From Brugia malayi (taxonomy: Eukaryota; Nematoda; Chromadorea; Rhabditida; Onchocercidae): a stretch of DNA of 64,000 bases. The notes beneath the pieces are model-generated. The model was not told the DNA's origin. It saw nothing but the letters and a program-made list of their open reading frames with translations, and did not search any database. This document shows, in pieces, positions 24,773-43,900 of this stretch. Numbering within the stretch: position 1 is the first letter of the stretch; each line of letters starts with the position of its first letter. The translations under genes were made by a program, and so were the position numbers. The stretch covers positions 12,556,687 through 12,620,686 of the forward strand of contig NW_025062475.1 of NCBI RefSeq assembly GCF_000002995.4. Direction: 5' to 3'.

Positions 24773-25488
24773 GCCAAATTGCATACTGTTTTGTTTTTTT
24801 TGTTCTATTTTTAGCAGTGTTACATTACCAAATTTCCGTATGTGTTTTGTTGATTTTTTCGCGTGATTTTTCCATATAACTGTGAAGAAAGAAACAGTGA
24901 ATTTATTCTGTATTGGATGGTTACACTGCTTTGATGTAAAAACGCATGTCGTGTTTACAGATGTATTTGAAGTATTTTTTTCTTTTTCCTTTTTCAATCT
25001 CCGACCATTCAGAGCAGTAAGTTTGAATGCATATTTGTGTGCTTTTTTATCAGTTGCACTGTTATTCATGTATTGTGCTCTTTAATATTAATGGTATTTA
25101 TTTGTAAGAAGTAAAATAAGCCTTTGTCTGTTAGTAATTACAAGTATTTTTGGACCAATTTACTTTTGGTTCGTAGTAAATTTGTTTGTTTGAACGGGTA
25201 GTGGTTGCCTGTTTCTATGATTATCTGAAGGTAACATAATCCACATAAAACAACTGTTGATCATTCAAATTTGTGTAAGTACAAATTGTTTAATTTCTTG
25301 AATTAGAAAGTTGAGTGCGATTTTGGTAGGCACTGATAAATTAAAATGTTTGGAATGAATGTATGATGTTGGTGGTATAGTAAAATAAATTATTGGCTAC
25401 GGTCGAAATTTTTGGAGTAGAAATGTATGTGTTTAAGGGATTACGGAGATTAACGTTCCTTGGTTTCTTAAGCCTTAAGCGAAGCAAT
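24773..25488. other. nono-1 3' region and spacer to dhx35
   Basis: 716 nt between the nono-1 stop and the proposed dhx35 start. A candidate AATAAA lies at 25384-25389. The 157-codon minus-strand open frame at 24596-25069 is antisense to the last nono-1 exon and is not supported. Confidence 0.5.
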
Positions 25489-31463
<5,975 letters not shown>

Positions 31464-31498
31464 TCAGTACCTTATATTTGTTTGTTTTGAGAAAGTGT

Positions 31499-31504
31499 AA
31501 TAAA
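31499..31504 (+). terminator. poly(A) signal of dhx35
   Basis: AATAAA 36 nt after the dhx35 stop. Confidence 0.55.
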
Positions 31505-31734
31505 ATCTTTTCAAATATAATTTTGTATGGCCAGAGAGCAGTTTTATATGCATCAAAACGTATTCCAAACTTTATTTGTAAAATCTTAATAGCTACATAC
31601 GATCGTACTCTTTTTTATTGATATGCTTACTAGTTGGTCTATATAGATACGGCAAGCTTTCGTTTAAAGTAAATAACAGGAAATCTGAAGAGTTGTGCAG
31701 TTTGCAGTCTTATGGTCACATAACGGTATTCTCT

Positions 31735-34700
31735 ATGAATAGCCAATACATTCTTCTTTGCAAATTCTATATGAAAACTAGCAGCAAGCAAATACGGCAG
31801 CTACATTCTTCGCTGGTTGCTTATTCTCAACTCAAGCAGTCTGCATCGCTTGCTCAGAAAAGGCCCCTGAAATTCAATATCGGCAAGTTTCCCTGAACTG
31901 TTTCAAAAAATGTAAGATACTGAAGATTTGGTAGCTGTATCAGCAATCATTATTTGTAGATGGCCCTGGATTGGACTACTTTGTCAGTAAGGCAAGTAGT
32001 GAACACTTGAGTAAAGTGATGCCGAGAGCAGAAGAGATGGATCAGTCGTTGAGTGCGATGGCTTCTTATGGAGATGGGTTGAAAGTTATGTTCAAATTTA
32101 TGATATGATGTTTTGTATATTGATTTTGTTTATCTGTTTATTTATTCATTCAATTAATTTATTTAATCATTAGTCTATTAATTTACTTTGTTTGTATAAT
32201 TTATTATGATATTTCAGTAAAATTCATAACATATGGTTGCCAAATGAATGTAAATGATGTGGAATTGGTACGCTCATTGTTGCTATCATCAGGTTATGTG
32301 GAAACAGATGACGTTAAAGAAGTAAGTGTAACTTTTAATGTTTACTTCGCGAGATTACTGATGTACGTTATTCCTATTTAGGCTGATATCATATTATTGA
32401 TGACATGTTCAATACGTGAAGGTGCTGAAAACAAAGTATGGGATGAACTAAAGGTACTGAGAAAAATACGCCGCAAAAAAGGTGTTGTTGGAGTTTTAGG
32501 TATGCTTTATGTTGAGACTAGTAAACATTTTCTTATATAATTGTTTTATTTTGGAGTATTAATATTGTATTCATTGCATAGTCTGTACAAGTATACAATT
32601 ATTCATTACTTTTACGGAGCGTACAGTGCTTGACAACTCAGTACTTCTGGTGACTTTTAGATATTACTGAAATAGCCTTCATTCCTGTCATTTGTTATCT
32701 GTTTATGTTAAAGTGTCCTCACGAGAAGTGATACGGATTTTGTGTCATATAATACTGTAGTAATATTAGTTAACATATTTTTATTTTACTCTTATAATCC
32801 GCGAATATTCAAACAGATTAATGTTAATTAAAACAAATCGAGAACGATGTCATACAAAAATGTTTGACATTTATTTTAATTTTTGTCCTTTCTGTTCTAA
32901 CAGCCATGTCAAAACACTGTAATTTTTTTCTTACTATTTCAATTATCCTTTAGGTATGTCATTGGACCATAATCGCTGTTATCCATGTAAGCGAAATAAT
33001 ACTTATCACTTTGAAGGTTGTATGGCGGAACGTGTAAGGCATAATTTATTGACATGCACTGAAAATGTTGATGTGGTAGCTGGACCAGATTCATATCGAG
33101 ATTTGCCACGGCTGTTGGCAATTGCTCGATGCGGAAGTATGGCAATAAATGTGCAACTATCGGTAGAGGAAACGTATGCTGATGTTGTCCCGGTTCGAAA
33201 GGACAAATTTTCCAAAACAGCTTATGTGTTCGTTCTGGTTTTATATATATATTTGATTTCATATATTTTCTTTTTAATCTATCACACTTAACATAGGTAT
33301 GTGTAAGACGTGAAGTACGTGAAAGACTTAATGTAATAACACTTTCTGTGTTTTTCAAATAATACGCAAATACTGTTTAGTTATATGCATTCTTGGCAGT
33401 TATTTTATTATAGATCGATTATGCGTGGTTGTGATAACATGTGTACGTACTGTATTGTACCATATACAAGGGGAAGAGAGAGGAGTCGTCCAATGAATTC
33501 TATACTTGATGAAATTAGGAGATTATCTGATGAGGTAATATTTCTATATTTTCGAATCATTCAATATATATTTCCGGGATTCCATGACTTTTTCAGTTAA
33601 CTATGCCGAAAATTGTGCTATATAATGTCGTTCGAATTTTGTAGGGTGTGAAGCAGGTGACGTTGCTTGGACAGAATGTCAACAGTTATCGAGACCTATC
33701 AGAAATATCATTTCTTTCTGCAAATTTGGCAGAACCTGGTGTTGCTCCTGGATTTCGCACCAAATATAAACCGAAGAGAGGTGGATATAATTTCCTCACA
33801 CTACTGGATAAAGTATCACAAATTGATTCAGAAATGAGGATACGTTTTACTTCACCACATCCTAAAGATTTTCCTTTGGAGGTATTTCCGTTTATGATCT
33901 TTTTATATATGTTACATATTTATATTAAATTCTTTGATAAGTTAATAATATTTAGTGAAAATAGGAGTAAGATAGGGGTGATTTTATTTTCCTTGAACAT
34001 TTTTAAACCTAATAGTCGGCTCACATTTAATTGGAATTTTATAGGTGATACAACTGATAAAAGAACGCTCAAACATATGTAAACAAATCCATTTGCCAGC
34101 GCAAAGTGGTAGCAATATTGTATTGGATGCAATGGATCGTGGCTATAGTAGAGAAAGTTATTTAGAATTAGTCCATCGCATTAAAACCGTCTTACCAAGT
34201 AATGACATTTAATTGAAAGCTTTTTTTTTTTTTTAATTAAAAATCTCTCACACATCATTTGATTCTAATATTTAGATGTATCGCTCACGAGTGATTTCAT
34301 AGCTGGTTTCTGTGGCGAGACCGAGGATTGCCATCGAGAATCTCTGGACTTGATCAAACATGTTGTTTATTCTTTTTGCTACGTTTTTCCGTATAGTCAA
34401 AGGGAGGTAAGCGAGCTTAGTTTTTTTTTTTTTATGAATCGCTTCTGATCAATCACAACCACAGAAAATGGGTAACTATAGTAAAATTACAGAAAACCAA
34501 AGCATATCGACATCTGAGAGATGATGTACCGAAGGAAGTGAAGAACAGACGCCATCAGGAACTGGCGGGCGCTTTCAGAGAAACAGCATTAAAACATAAT
34601 GAGTCTCTCCTTGGAACCAAACAATTGGTGCTTTTAGAGGAAGTATGTTTATTTCTATTATTGTTTATAATGCTCATTAAAAATCCATAGAATAGGTTGG

Positions 34701-35438
34701 TCCCGATTTTATTTATGATTCATCACACAGCACTTTTAGTATTATTGGTAAGAGTATCCTTTGGTAAGAATATATAAGAGTATAACCTGGAAAAGAGTAT
34801 TTGATGGCTTGGATTATTATTTTGGTTAAATGTCTTATTTGCTCGATCCACCAAATGCAGTAATTTATGCATATATTAATATTCCCTTGGTTCATTGGCT
34901 TTCGATGATTGCTACAATTATTATTACTATTATTATTACTACTACAATTATTATTACTACTACTACGCTCTTTTTTTTCGGATTTCAGGATTTTTTGCTT
35001 TATTTCCTTCCTTTGGTCTTAGAGGACCACTAGTTCTTCAGGACAATTAATTACCGTTTTCCCCCTATGCAACCTGCTTTTCCATTTAAATAAATTTCTC
35101 CTAAAAAATAATTATGAATATTGCACCAAATTTTTGAGCATTTCTAGACAAGTAAGCGTTCTTCTGAGCATCTGCGAGGTCGAACTGATGGCGGAGTTAG
35201 TGTTATTATCAATAAGTATTACAATGATGGTTCGGGATTGGTGGAACTAAAACCTGGCGATTATGTTGTCGCTAAGGTATGTTAATTCAAATCAATTAAG
35301 TTGGCAGTAAGTTGATCGTAAACAATATTTTCTCCCGCTAAGAGAGGCAATCTTTTTCAGATAATATCTGCAAATTCGCAAACGCTCCAAGCCTTGACAC
35401 TTCAGACGACAAAGCTAAAGGATTTCGAAAACTTATGA
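31735..35438 (+). CDS. cdk5rap1: CDK5RAP1-like tRNA methylthiotransferase (MiaB family, radical SAM)
   Basis: Iron-sulphur enzyme that converts i6A37 to ms2i6A37 in mitochondrial tRNAs (family knowledge). Twelve exons: 31735-31882, 31960-31986, 32218-32321, 32382-32499, 33017-33227, 33414-33534, 33645-33881, 34045-34198, 34276-34406, 34493-34642, 35148-35276, 35361-35438; 535 residues. N-terminal cluster cysteines lie in YGCQMN, TCSIRE and GCMAER; the radical-SAM triad is in GCDNMCTYC. Other family blocks are [41 protein letters not shown] and a C-terminal TRAM-type region. The N-terminus is basic, lacks acidic residues and would suit a mitochondrial presequence. The start (first in-frame ATG after TTTGCAG at 31701-31707) is uncertain; 31771 is possible. 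Intron 1 has a GC donor. Exon 5 has a second in-phase acceptor 63 nt upstream. Confidence 0.9.
31883..31959 (+). other. GC-AG intron 1 of cdk5rap1
   Basis: The exon ends ATCG and the intron begins with the best GC-donor consensus, GCAAGT, and ends ATTTGTAG (77 nt). Reading through meets a stop four codons later. The homology at this join is weaker than at the other four GC introns. Confidence 0.65.
34915..34966. repeat. (ATT/ACT)n trinucleotide repeat
   Basis: Imperfect TTATTACTAT-type trinucleotide run in cdk5rap1 intron 10. Confidence 0.8.
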
Positions 35439-37120
35439 AGAGGTAATAGTAAGGAACATCTATCTACGTACAAAGTGTTAGGAAGATAAATGGCTTACAT
35501 CATACAACGCATTTAGCAAATGGAAGAAGCAACTTTATCGACAAAATTTCTAGAAATTATTAGCAGGAAGGGAACAGTGATGTAATGTTATGTCGATTGT
35601 TTATTGGACAATACTTTGCTTTATTACTAATTTTTACATATTATAGAATTTAACAATTATATGGATTTCCATTATTTTAATAGCATGTAGTAGCATGCTT
35701 TGATGCAGGTAACTACTACGTAAATGATCCTCGTTAGCGCGTCTTCGATTTGATTTTTTTTTTAATGATCACAGAAATGGGAAATATGTGTTTTTTTAAG
35801 ATTGGCAGATTCATGGCAAGTGATACCATTGCAGACCTAAGCAGTTTTTGTTCCAAATGTAAATCAGTTTCTATTGTGTAGGGCTGAGAAGGTTAAATGT
35901 TTTTGTTTGTCGATTTAACTTTCTGATAGTATGATGTTAAGTTGATGAAATGCTTTACTGAAAGTTTAGGTCTCATAAAGTTATCTATGTAATGCGTTGG
36001 TACAGCTCTTCATGAAATGATGAAGAGCTGTACCAACGCACAAACATAATTTTGCTTAGTCTTCCACCAATGTGATTGTTTCTGTTCTGCTAAAAGCAAC
36101 GTGGACTACGTGACGTTGTAGGAGAGATAAGTAAACAAATAAGTAAATGTATATACGAATGATGTATTCATCAACAAATCGAGATTATAAACGAAAAGAT
36201 AACCAGCATGAAACAAATAAGCAGTTAACTGGTCGCACGGACGAGTCATACATATGTGAAGAATATCTGTGATGGGGGAGGGGGAAGGGGGATGCATGGT
36301 TCGAATAGCACCTACCCGTTGCATGCAGAGTGGTGACTCTACGCTGAGTCTCTGATGGGAACTCACTGGGATACCCGAATACCAGAACGACGCTGTAACC
36401 CTCCAAGGTGACAGCAGCGAGAAAGCAAGTCGAGATTTCACGCTAAATTTGATCAGCCAGGGATTTGAATTGCATGACGCGCCGTTAATTTGACTTCCTG
36501 GCCGTCACATGATGAAATAGGTCAGGGATGGGTTGTGTTGCTCGTGTACTGTTTGTGTGGGTGGGTTGTCCTCTACGTGGGAGTGTCATTTTGTCTGGGA
36601 GGCTGTGCTTTTTCAAGTGCTCATTTCATTGGTGATGTTTGACCCCGTGTCGATAATGTGTTTCATGTTTTGTGCAATTGATCTTGTGTTCTGATATCCC
36701 CCGAACATATCGCTAGGCATCTGGGATTCTTCTGCAATTATTTTTAGGGCGGTAGAGATGAACTAAATTATGTGTTAAGTTACTTTTCACTGGTTAAGTC
36801 AACTGTGTTTGTCAGGTGTTTTTACAAGTGAGAATTTCAGCGTTGTATGTTAATGTTAGCCTTTACTGCAAATGTTCATTCATGAATGTTTGCGATTGCG
36901 ATAGTGACAGTGATATATGTTATCATAGTTGGATGTGAGTGTGTGTGGCTTAGCTGGGTGCTTTTGCTATGTAAAACTTGTGTTTGTAAAAAGAGAATTA
37001 GAGAGAATGATGTCTTTTTGCAATATCGGTATACTTACTTCGATAGTGAATTTTCTTCCATGGTTTCAGAGACTGCTTGTTGCATCAGAAATTGAATTCA
37101 TATATAACAACTAAATAAAG
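35439..37120. other. intergenic region between cdk5rap1 and rps-29
   Basis: 1.7 kb with no supported gene. Contains a perfect 21-bp inverted repeat (35993-36040), a G-rich run (about 36272-36291), and somewhat GC-richer sequence at 36220-36560. The right end should contain the rps-29 promoter. Open frames at 36106-36441 (minus) and 36886-37114 (plus) look spurious. Confidence 0.5.
35993..36040. repeat. perfect 21-bp inverted repeat, 6-nt loop
   Basis: The arms begin TGCGTTGGTACAG and end CTGTACCAACGCA; arms 35993-36013 and 36020-36040 are fully complementary around GAAATG. TATGT/ACATA outside the stem could add five pairs after a small internal loop, giving about 63 nt in all. It could be a hairpin RNA precursor or a palindromic DNA element. 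Confidence 0.9.
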
Positions 37121-37517
37121 ATGGGTCATCAGAATTTATGGTTTTCACATCCGCGCAAATATGGCCCAGGTTCTCGTTCATGGTCAGTAAACACTAAGTT
37201 TCAATGCCACATTCGATCTGTTTTGAGTCTTTTCATGCAAAAAGTATCTTACACCTTTATTCGTAGATATCTTTGCATATGATTATATTTTCAGCCGAGT
37301 TTGTTCAAATCATCATGGGTTGATTAGGAAATACGGACTTAATATGTGTCGACGATGTTTTAGAGAGTATGCTTCCGATATTGGATTCAGAAAGGTATGA
37401 GTCGAAAGGAGTACACTCTCTGTCTCCATGCTTTTGTTAACTTTTATTTTTTTTTAATAATGAATACATTTTTAAAATTTGTTTTACAAACAAGGAAAAT
37501 TATTTCAGCTAAATTGA
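37121..37517 (+). CDS. rps-29: 40S ribosomal protein S29 (uS14)
   Basis: Small-subunit ribosomal protein. Three exons: 37121-37182, 37295-37394, 37509-37517; 56 residues, the exact eukaryotic S29 length. It begins [12 protein letters not shown], has the zinc-binding pairs CRVC and CRRC, the conserved stretch [20 protein letters not shown], and ends IGFRKLN. The last exon encodes only Leu, Asn and the stop. The downstream neighbour trpp-11 starts 415 nt after the stop, behind a trans-splice-like acceptor. Confidence 0.98.
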
Positions 37518-37651
37518 CGTGCAGAAAAAATGGAGAAATACAATCGCGATATGCTTTTCTTCGCATTCTTTTGTAACATTTAATTATGATCGGTTTTTTT
37601 CTTGTTTTGTAACGTTTCTTTTATTCTTTTGTAATGTTAACTTTTCCGTGG

Positions 37652-37657
37652 AATAAA
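37652..37657 (+). terminator. poly(A) signal of rps-29
   Basis: AATAAA 135 nt after the rps-29 stop. Confidence 0.5.
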
Positions 37658-37920
37658 GTTTAAATGTTATCTTTGTTGCTCGTATTCATGGCAAATAATT
37701 ATGCGTACCTACCCGTTCTGCAATATTCCATTTACAACACTTTAATTAGGTAGTTTTAAGTGGACTTAAAGGATTTATTTGGTTGTTAGAATTTAGGAAT
37801 TCTCTTGCTATGCACGCTGTGGTGCTGGTTGCATTCAGTGACGTCTGATGCTGAGTGTTCGACTCTTATCCCCTAGGATGTACACTTTGATTGCAAGGAT
37901 GACTCGACAGTTAATGTATT

Positions 37921-37932
37921 TTAGTGGTAAGG
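37921..37932 (+). promoter_or_regulatory. candidate trans-splice acceptor of trpp-11
   Basis: TATTTTAG ends at 37924, eight nt before the trpp-11 ATG. With the short gap to rps-29, this suits a downstream gene of an operon. Confidence 0.4.
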
Positions 37933-40900
37933 ATGGATAGTGATGATATACCGGAAGTGTTGGTTGCCAATCGGCAAAATCAACTAATCTTCCTGACAGG
38001 ATTAGATATCGTCAATAATAGGTCTCATGCAGCTGTCTTCTCAGCTTTCACAGTAAATCGAGAGCAAGATCGTCCACCAATTGATTTTGTTATGCTCGAT
38101 GGCACCCAGACATTTTGCGAATCAAAAGCACATCAACAGATGGTATTATTTAAAATGATATTGGGGTTGGAGGAAACAGAAGATGAGAATAGATTCAAAG
38201 ATTATGTAGACAGGGATTGTGAACATTTTAGGTGTCGAATTTTTCGCGAGGATTTATTAAAGTGGATTGGTTCAAGAAATATGTTAGAGACTTACCGTCC
38301 GTTATCGTACTGTTTGCTGATTTGGATTGGGATCATCCATCTTGGAATGAGAAGGCCACGGAATGCGAGTCGAAGATTTCATCGCTTAGGTAATATTGAC
38401 TTTATTGCATGGATTTAGTTCAGAAAATTCAGAAATTTAATTCTAGTTTGAAATTCTCACTCGGAATGCGGAATTTTTCATATTATTTTACTTCAGACAT
38501 ATGTTGTTCATTAAAGAGTGTGATAAGATTAGAGTCACTGTCAACAAAATGATTAATTTAAAAAAAGCGGATTTAATTTCTTGTTTAAAATGACTATATG
38601 GTATGATATAACTGCAATGCACTGTAGGACAAGCATCGGAATCCATGCAACTCGAATTTGTATTGTGCTACTACAACAAACTCAGCTAATGGACAATCCA
38701 TTAGCTGTGGAGAAAACAGCCAAACTATGTCAGCTATGTCAGCTTCCAACGAAACAATTGTTTATTCTACCCGTTGGCGAACGAATGTTTTCATCGGTTT
38801 TAAGGTTTTCTTTCGTTTACTTGTTCCCTTAATCTATTTTTTCGACCCTATTTGCTCTAAGAGTGTGAGATTGGAGTTTTTATATTTACCCCTACTCTCT
38901 AAATGTAGGTATTTGACAATATGACTCAACATTCTTTTTTTAGCGTGGAAAATGGTTTCAATTTATGAGACGGTTTCTTGTTCAACCATAAGTTTAATAA
39001 CATGGTGCATTTCTTTTTTCTAGGCTTGAAACCGCATTCCATGAATTAGCGCAAGCATTCTATCAACACTGTCTGAAATCAATCCGTGCGCGATCTATAC
39101 CAAATAATTTTTCAAATCTTATCATTCGTCAACAGTTTAAACTGGCATTCATCTCGGAATTACGACAAGATACACACACGGCACTCAGGTCATCACTTTT
39201 TTTAGTCACTTATTCCTAAAAATTACTTTCAAGATTCATGGTTTTAATTAAATATCTCAAATAGCTCTAGTGTCGTTACACGTTTTTTTGTTAGCTCATA
39301 TTTTTAGAACAGAAACATAAAATGAATGATTTTATTTGTCAAATTTTCTCCACTATTCGCTTTATAGCTTAAGTTTTTGCCGTATCTATTGGTTTCAGAT
39401 GCCTTGATAAAATGCCTGAACAAAATTTTTTTCTCCAAAATACTTATTCAGTATATTGCTTTGTTCAAAATATCATTTGTTCTCCAACTGTTTGAATTGT
39501 CTGGAATCAGAAAATTTGTGTGCTATGGTTGGGATGTATGATTTTGAGTTTATGAAAATTTATCTATTAAAAAGGCAACCAGATAGGTTTTTCATTTCAC
39601 ATTATACTGGTTTTGTTTCTCCAGATAGTTTTCATTTCAAATGCTTTATTAAATATTGAAATGACTTCTTTGTTAGAAACACTAAGACATTTGGACTTGT
39701 TTTGTTAAAAACAAATTAAAAAATTACCATCTGATTGTATTTAATCACTTTATCTACTCCGGACTTTTGCTTTCTATATTTACTTTTGTGTTTTTGCATT
39801 CATCTTTTTATGTGTCAAAGGATGTTATTGTAAATGGTATTGTGATTGCTAAAAGTTTTTTTTTTTTTCATTTTTAAAAATTTATTTTAGACATTACAAG
39901 CTAGCATATCAACATTGTACCGAGTGCGAAATCGTCGATAGTGAAATATATGAACTGCGAGCAGTGGCCGGACTCCTCAATTATAAGGTGAATTTCACTT
40001 TTTTCACGATCCTTCTATGCTTTACATTCTTTACTGTTTTTGATGAAATATGCAATTGTACCGGAAGCGATTGCTTTAGTGGAAAAGATTTCCAGAAAAT
40101 CTGTTAACGGAACATTCTAAATGATACATCTTTATATTAATTCCAGATATGTCAATTATCATTTTTTCACAGTGCAGCATTAGAGGCATTAGCACAGCAA
40201 CGACGACATAATAATACATTTTTTTGCTTACCTCCAGGCTCGTATCCATCCCCAGCCATAGCATCAATTGAGCATTTATTATGGAAAGGCAAACAGGTCT
40301 TATTCTGTATTTTTGGCTTTGAGTTGATTTTCATGATTTCATGGTTCACTTCAAAAATTCTCGCATATTTCATGCATTAGTATTATTTTAGTGTTCGTTA
40401 TTTGCGAATTTGTTTGAACGAGCCGTCATAGGTGGTTTGGTTGCTGTATCAACTCAACATCCTGGAATGTATCTTCAAGCAGCAGCTTATTACTATCGGC
40501 AAGCAAATGAAGCTATTATCGCTTTAAATGCTTCACAGTTAGCTGGGTCAGTTTATCCTAATCCTGACCCATTGCTTGCAACTACAGTTTTTTATGGACA
40601 AAGGCCATGGAGGACAGCTACGGAAAATGGCAGTCTGTCGGATCCGGAAACTGAAAAAAATGCCGTCATCGCACTTGAGGTCAGTTTATTATATCTTTTG
40701 TAACATATAATTTCAGCTCTATTAGTTTTAGTACGTTTTAACTGTAACACATGGCCTTAATGGTTAAAAACAGTGCACTTTAATGTTTAAATGAATAAAT
40801 TAAATGTTACTTCAGTTACGATGTTCTCCAAATCATGATCGATCTATTGCTCTACTCTCCTCTGCAATGTCCCAGTTCAAGAAATACAAATGTCTGCGAA

Positions 40901-43900
40901 TGCAGCGTTACATGATGTTCTTGTTATCAGATGAATACTTCATAACAGGTCAATACGTCAAAGCTTTACAGGTAGTTCTTATGATGGTTTCTTTCTTGTA
41001 TTTACCAAATTCTTGTTCTCCTTTAATTTCAGTTTGCATCACATTTAATTTGGGAATGTCGTCGGGAAGGTTTTATGCAGCCAATTACAATACTGCTTCT
41101 GCGTGCCCTTGTATGTGCATTTCGAGTAGCAGACGTGAAGGAATTTATGACACTTAGTATGCAAATGCTTAACTTGCGCGCATTTCCGACTTTTGCTCCC
41201 ATTACGGAACAAATTATAGCAAATATTGAACTGATTCGTCAAGGCTTTCCACCTCATGTACCTATCCCAAATGCTAATATATCTTCGACCGAGGTTCATT
41301 ATTTATTGCATTTTATTTATTACGCTAAATTGTTAACTTATATGGTGTATTTAGACGAATAAGTGAGTAACTTGAACTTTTTAGCAAGTACTTGTTTTGC
41401 AGTTCACTTTCATTTTATAAAATATCGAAATATTCCTGTTTTTTGAGAAGGATGATAACCACTCACCGATTCTGTCATAAAGTCTTGGATTTCATGCATA
41501 AGCATTCTTTAACGAATTTAAATAAAAATTACGAACCAGAATATAGATAAATAGATTCACATCATTTCGGATATTTTAAAATACTTTCGTCAATTTTGAA
41601 GATAGAGGCATGTCAAAATCTTTGGAAGATGGCATTTGCTGAACGTGTATTTTTTTCGATAAGCGCACCCCGTATTGATGCATTTATTCGTGCTCGTGTT
41701 GCTTTTCTTAACAATACCACAGAAACTGTTCATGCTAATTCATTAATTCTTCTTATGGTAATTTTGTCTGTTCTCTCTAACGTTTTTGGTTCTGTATTTA
41801 CTATAAGAATTTATAATACGTATTTTAGCATTCGCTAATACTAGCAAGTGGATATTTTTTCATAATTTTAAAGAGCGAAAGTGTGATATTTCTTGAAGTT
41901 ATCTTTCAACTTATTTATCATTATATAAATATTTGTAAATCATCATAAACTGTCATTTAGGTGGCCCTCTCATCGTACTCTAGTAAAACGATCTTTTTCG
42001 AAAGAATGAAAATTACTGTCAGTGATGGGAGTAAGGAACCAGGAGAGTTGCCATTATATGAATTTACCGAAGACAATGTCGAAATTAATCCAAAGAAAGA
42101 AACGGTCAAAATGTACAAGATATCATTACCTCAGTCGTGTTGTACGAGCGCCAGGCAACTTATAGTAATGATCTTTCTTAGTGTTTCTGTTTGTATTTAT
42201 TTTTTTTTGTTCTTACTTATTCCTGTAAAATTTATCTTTCAGAATAAATATATATATGTGTGAGAGAGAAAAAAAAAGAGAGCAGAACTTATTTTTTTGA
42301 AGATGAGCGGATTAAGCTTGGAAATGGGTTCCGTACATTCATCTGTTTATGGTACAATGGATTGGGATGCTCAATCGTTGTCGTATGGTACTTATGATAA
42401 TTCTTACATGAATTCTATATTAGACGCATGTGTCGGTCAGACGATACTTAAGTAAGTTTGATATTTCTTTACATCTTTGCCTCTTTATTAATTTCATTAT
42501 TATTCGTTTTTAATACTGTGATATTGTCTTTATCGTGACTGTTTTCAAGTTGTTTTTTGTCAGAATCGAACCTCGTGAAGCTCATTTTCGCCTTGAAGGA
42601 ATTGGTCAAAGTGAAGCACTACTTGGTGAAATTGCCACAATACCGCTGTCATTTATATGTGAGGAAAATAGTCCGATAGAAAGTATTAGGTATAATTATT
42701 CTTTTTCTTTCTAAACATGTTGAATTTCCTAAAAAATGTTATTGCAGATTGGATTGGTGCTTGGATACTAAGGAAGAGATGGTTGGTTCTGTGGTTTTTG
42801 TCGATGAGGAAAATCAGTTTGTTCCGAACGGCACAAAAGTTTTAAAATGCAGTAACTCTGAAATTCCACCTTTTAAGGTCAAAACTTCATTTTATTAAAG
42901 TTCATATTTCTCCACTTTATAATCTTTTCGGCAACGTAAATGTTTCTATTCTGTATAGTTTTAAATCATCCACACTTCATGCATCGGTAGTCTCAAATAT
43001 CAGCAAGCGTGTGTTTCAGCTGAATTTACGTTTAAATGTTAAAAGTGTAGAAACAGTAGTTTTGCAGGTTCAGTTGAATATAAGATACTGCACTCAGACC
43101 ATCTGCTCGACAAATATGTCGGTAACGGTATGTTTTAGATGTCTTACTGTTTCGCGGAATAAACGTTCTTTACGGCGAATCTCTGTTGTTGAAGGTCTCT
43201 ATATCGCTGGACGATATGACGGTGCAGAAACGCTTCTTAGTATGTTTGCGGTCAAGACTTCCATTTGATGTCGAGAGCAAAATACTGACTATAAACGTTA
43301 GTGGTTATTCTCGTAAGATAGCTTTAACTGATGGAACGAATCAAATTCGCATAAACAGCCCATTTAACTTTCTGCTCGGTAGATTATGTAATGATTGCTT
43401 TTATCTTGATAATTATGGACATAACGATGAAGCTAACACAACATGTCTTTTCATCTTGCATTTCTTATTTTTTCTCTCAAAGATTAGCTTCGTGCACCTT
43501 TCTTCTTGCAGAATGATGTGATTGAAAATCCGCTTGCGGAAACCAATTTCTTTATTCGGACAAACATAACAACAGTGGCAGATATGGTTATTTCGAACAT
43601 ATCATGGAAAGCGGTATGTTAATGTTGTATTGTGTTATTAATAGATGTTTCATTACAGTAATAATTAAACATAGAATTTGTAGCATCTATTAAATTATTT
43701 TGGTTCTTGAGAAGCAAATCGTGTGAGCATGATATTAGTTCGCTCGTTCAGTAACATAAATGTTTCTATGTTGTCTGGTTTTAAATCTTTCACCGCTTCA
43801 TTTAGCTAAATTTGTGTTTAAAACTATTCTCTTGAATTACATTTCTAATTATTTAAATATCTCAGCAACAATTAGTAGTGAAATCGGAAAATTTTCATAT

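Noticed and set aside
24596..25069. 157-codon minus-strand open frame
   Set aside because: It lies antisense to the last nono-1 exon and its 3' UTR, has no domain, and its Ser/Arg-rich composition follows from the Gly/Pro codons on the other strand.
31987..32109. Longer exon 2 of cdk5rap1 reading on to the TGA near 32107
   Set aside because: No donor in that stretch has the phase needed for YGCQMN. The strong donor TCA|GTAAGG at 31986 does.
32939..33358. 139-codon minus-strand open frame
   Set aside because: Exact antisense of cdk5rap1 exon 5, which has clear radical-SAM family homology on plus.
36420..36500. tRNA-like stretch with a TTCAAAT loop on the minus strand
   Set aside because: The flanking five-base T-stem does not pair and no anticodon arm or acceptor stem can be formed.
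38232..38418. Apparent one-base frameshift in TRAPPC11
   Set aside because: Removing the 89-nt intron 38143-38231 restores the conserved frame, so no sequence error or pseudogene is needed.
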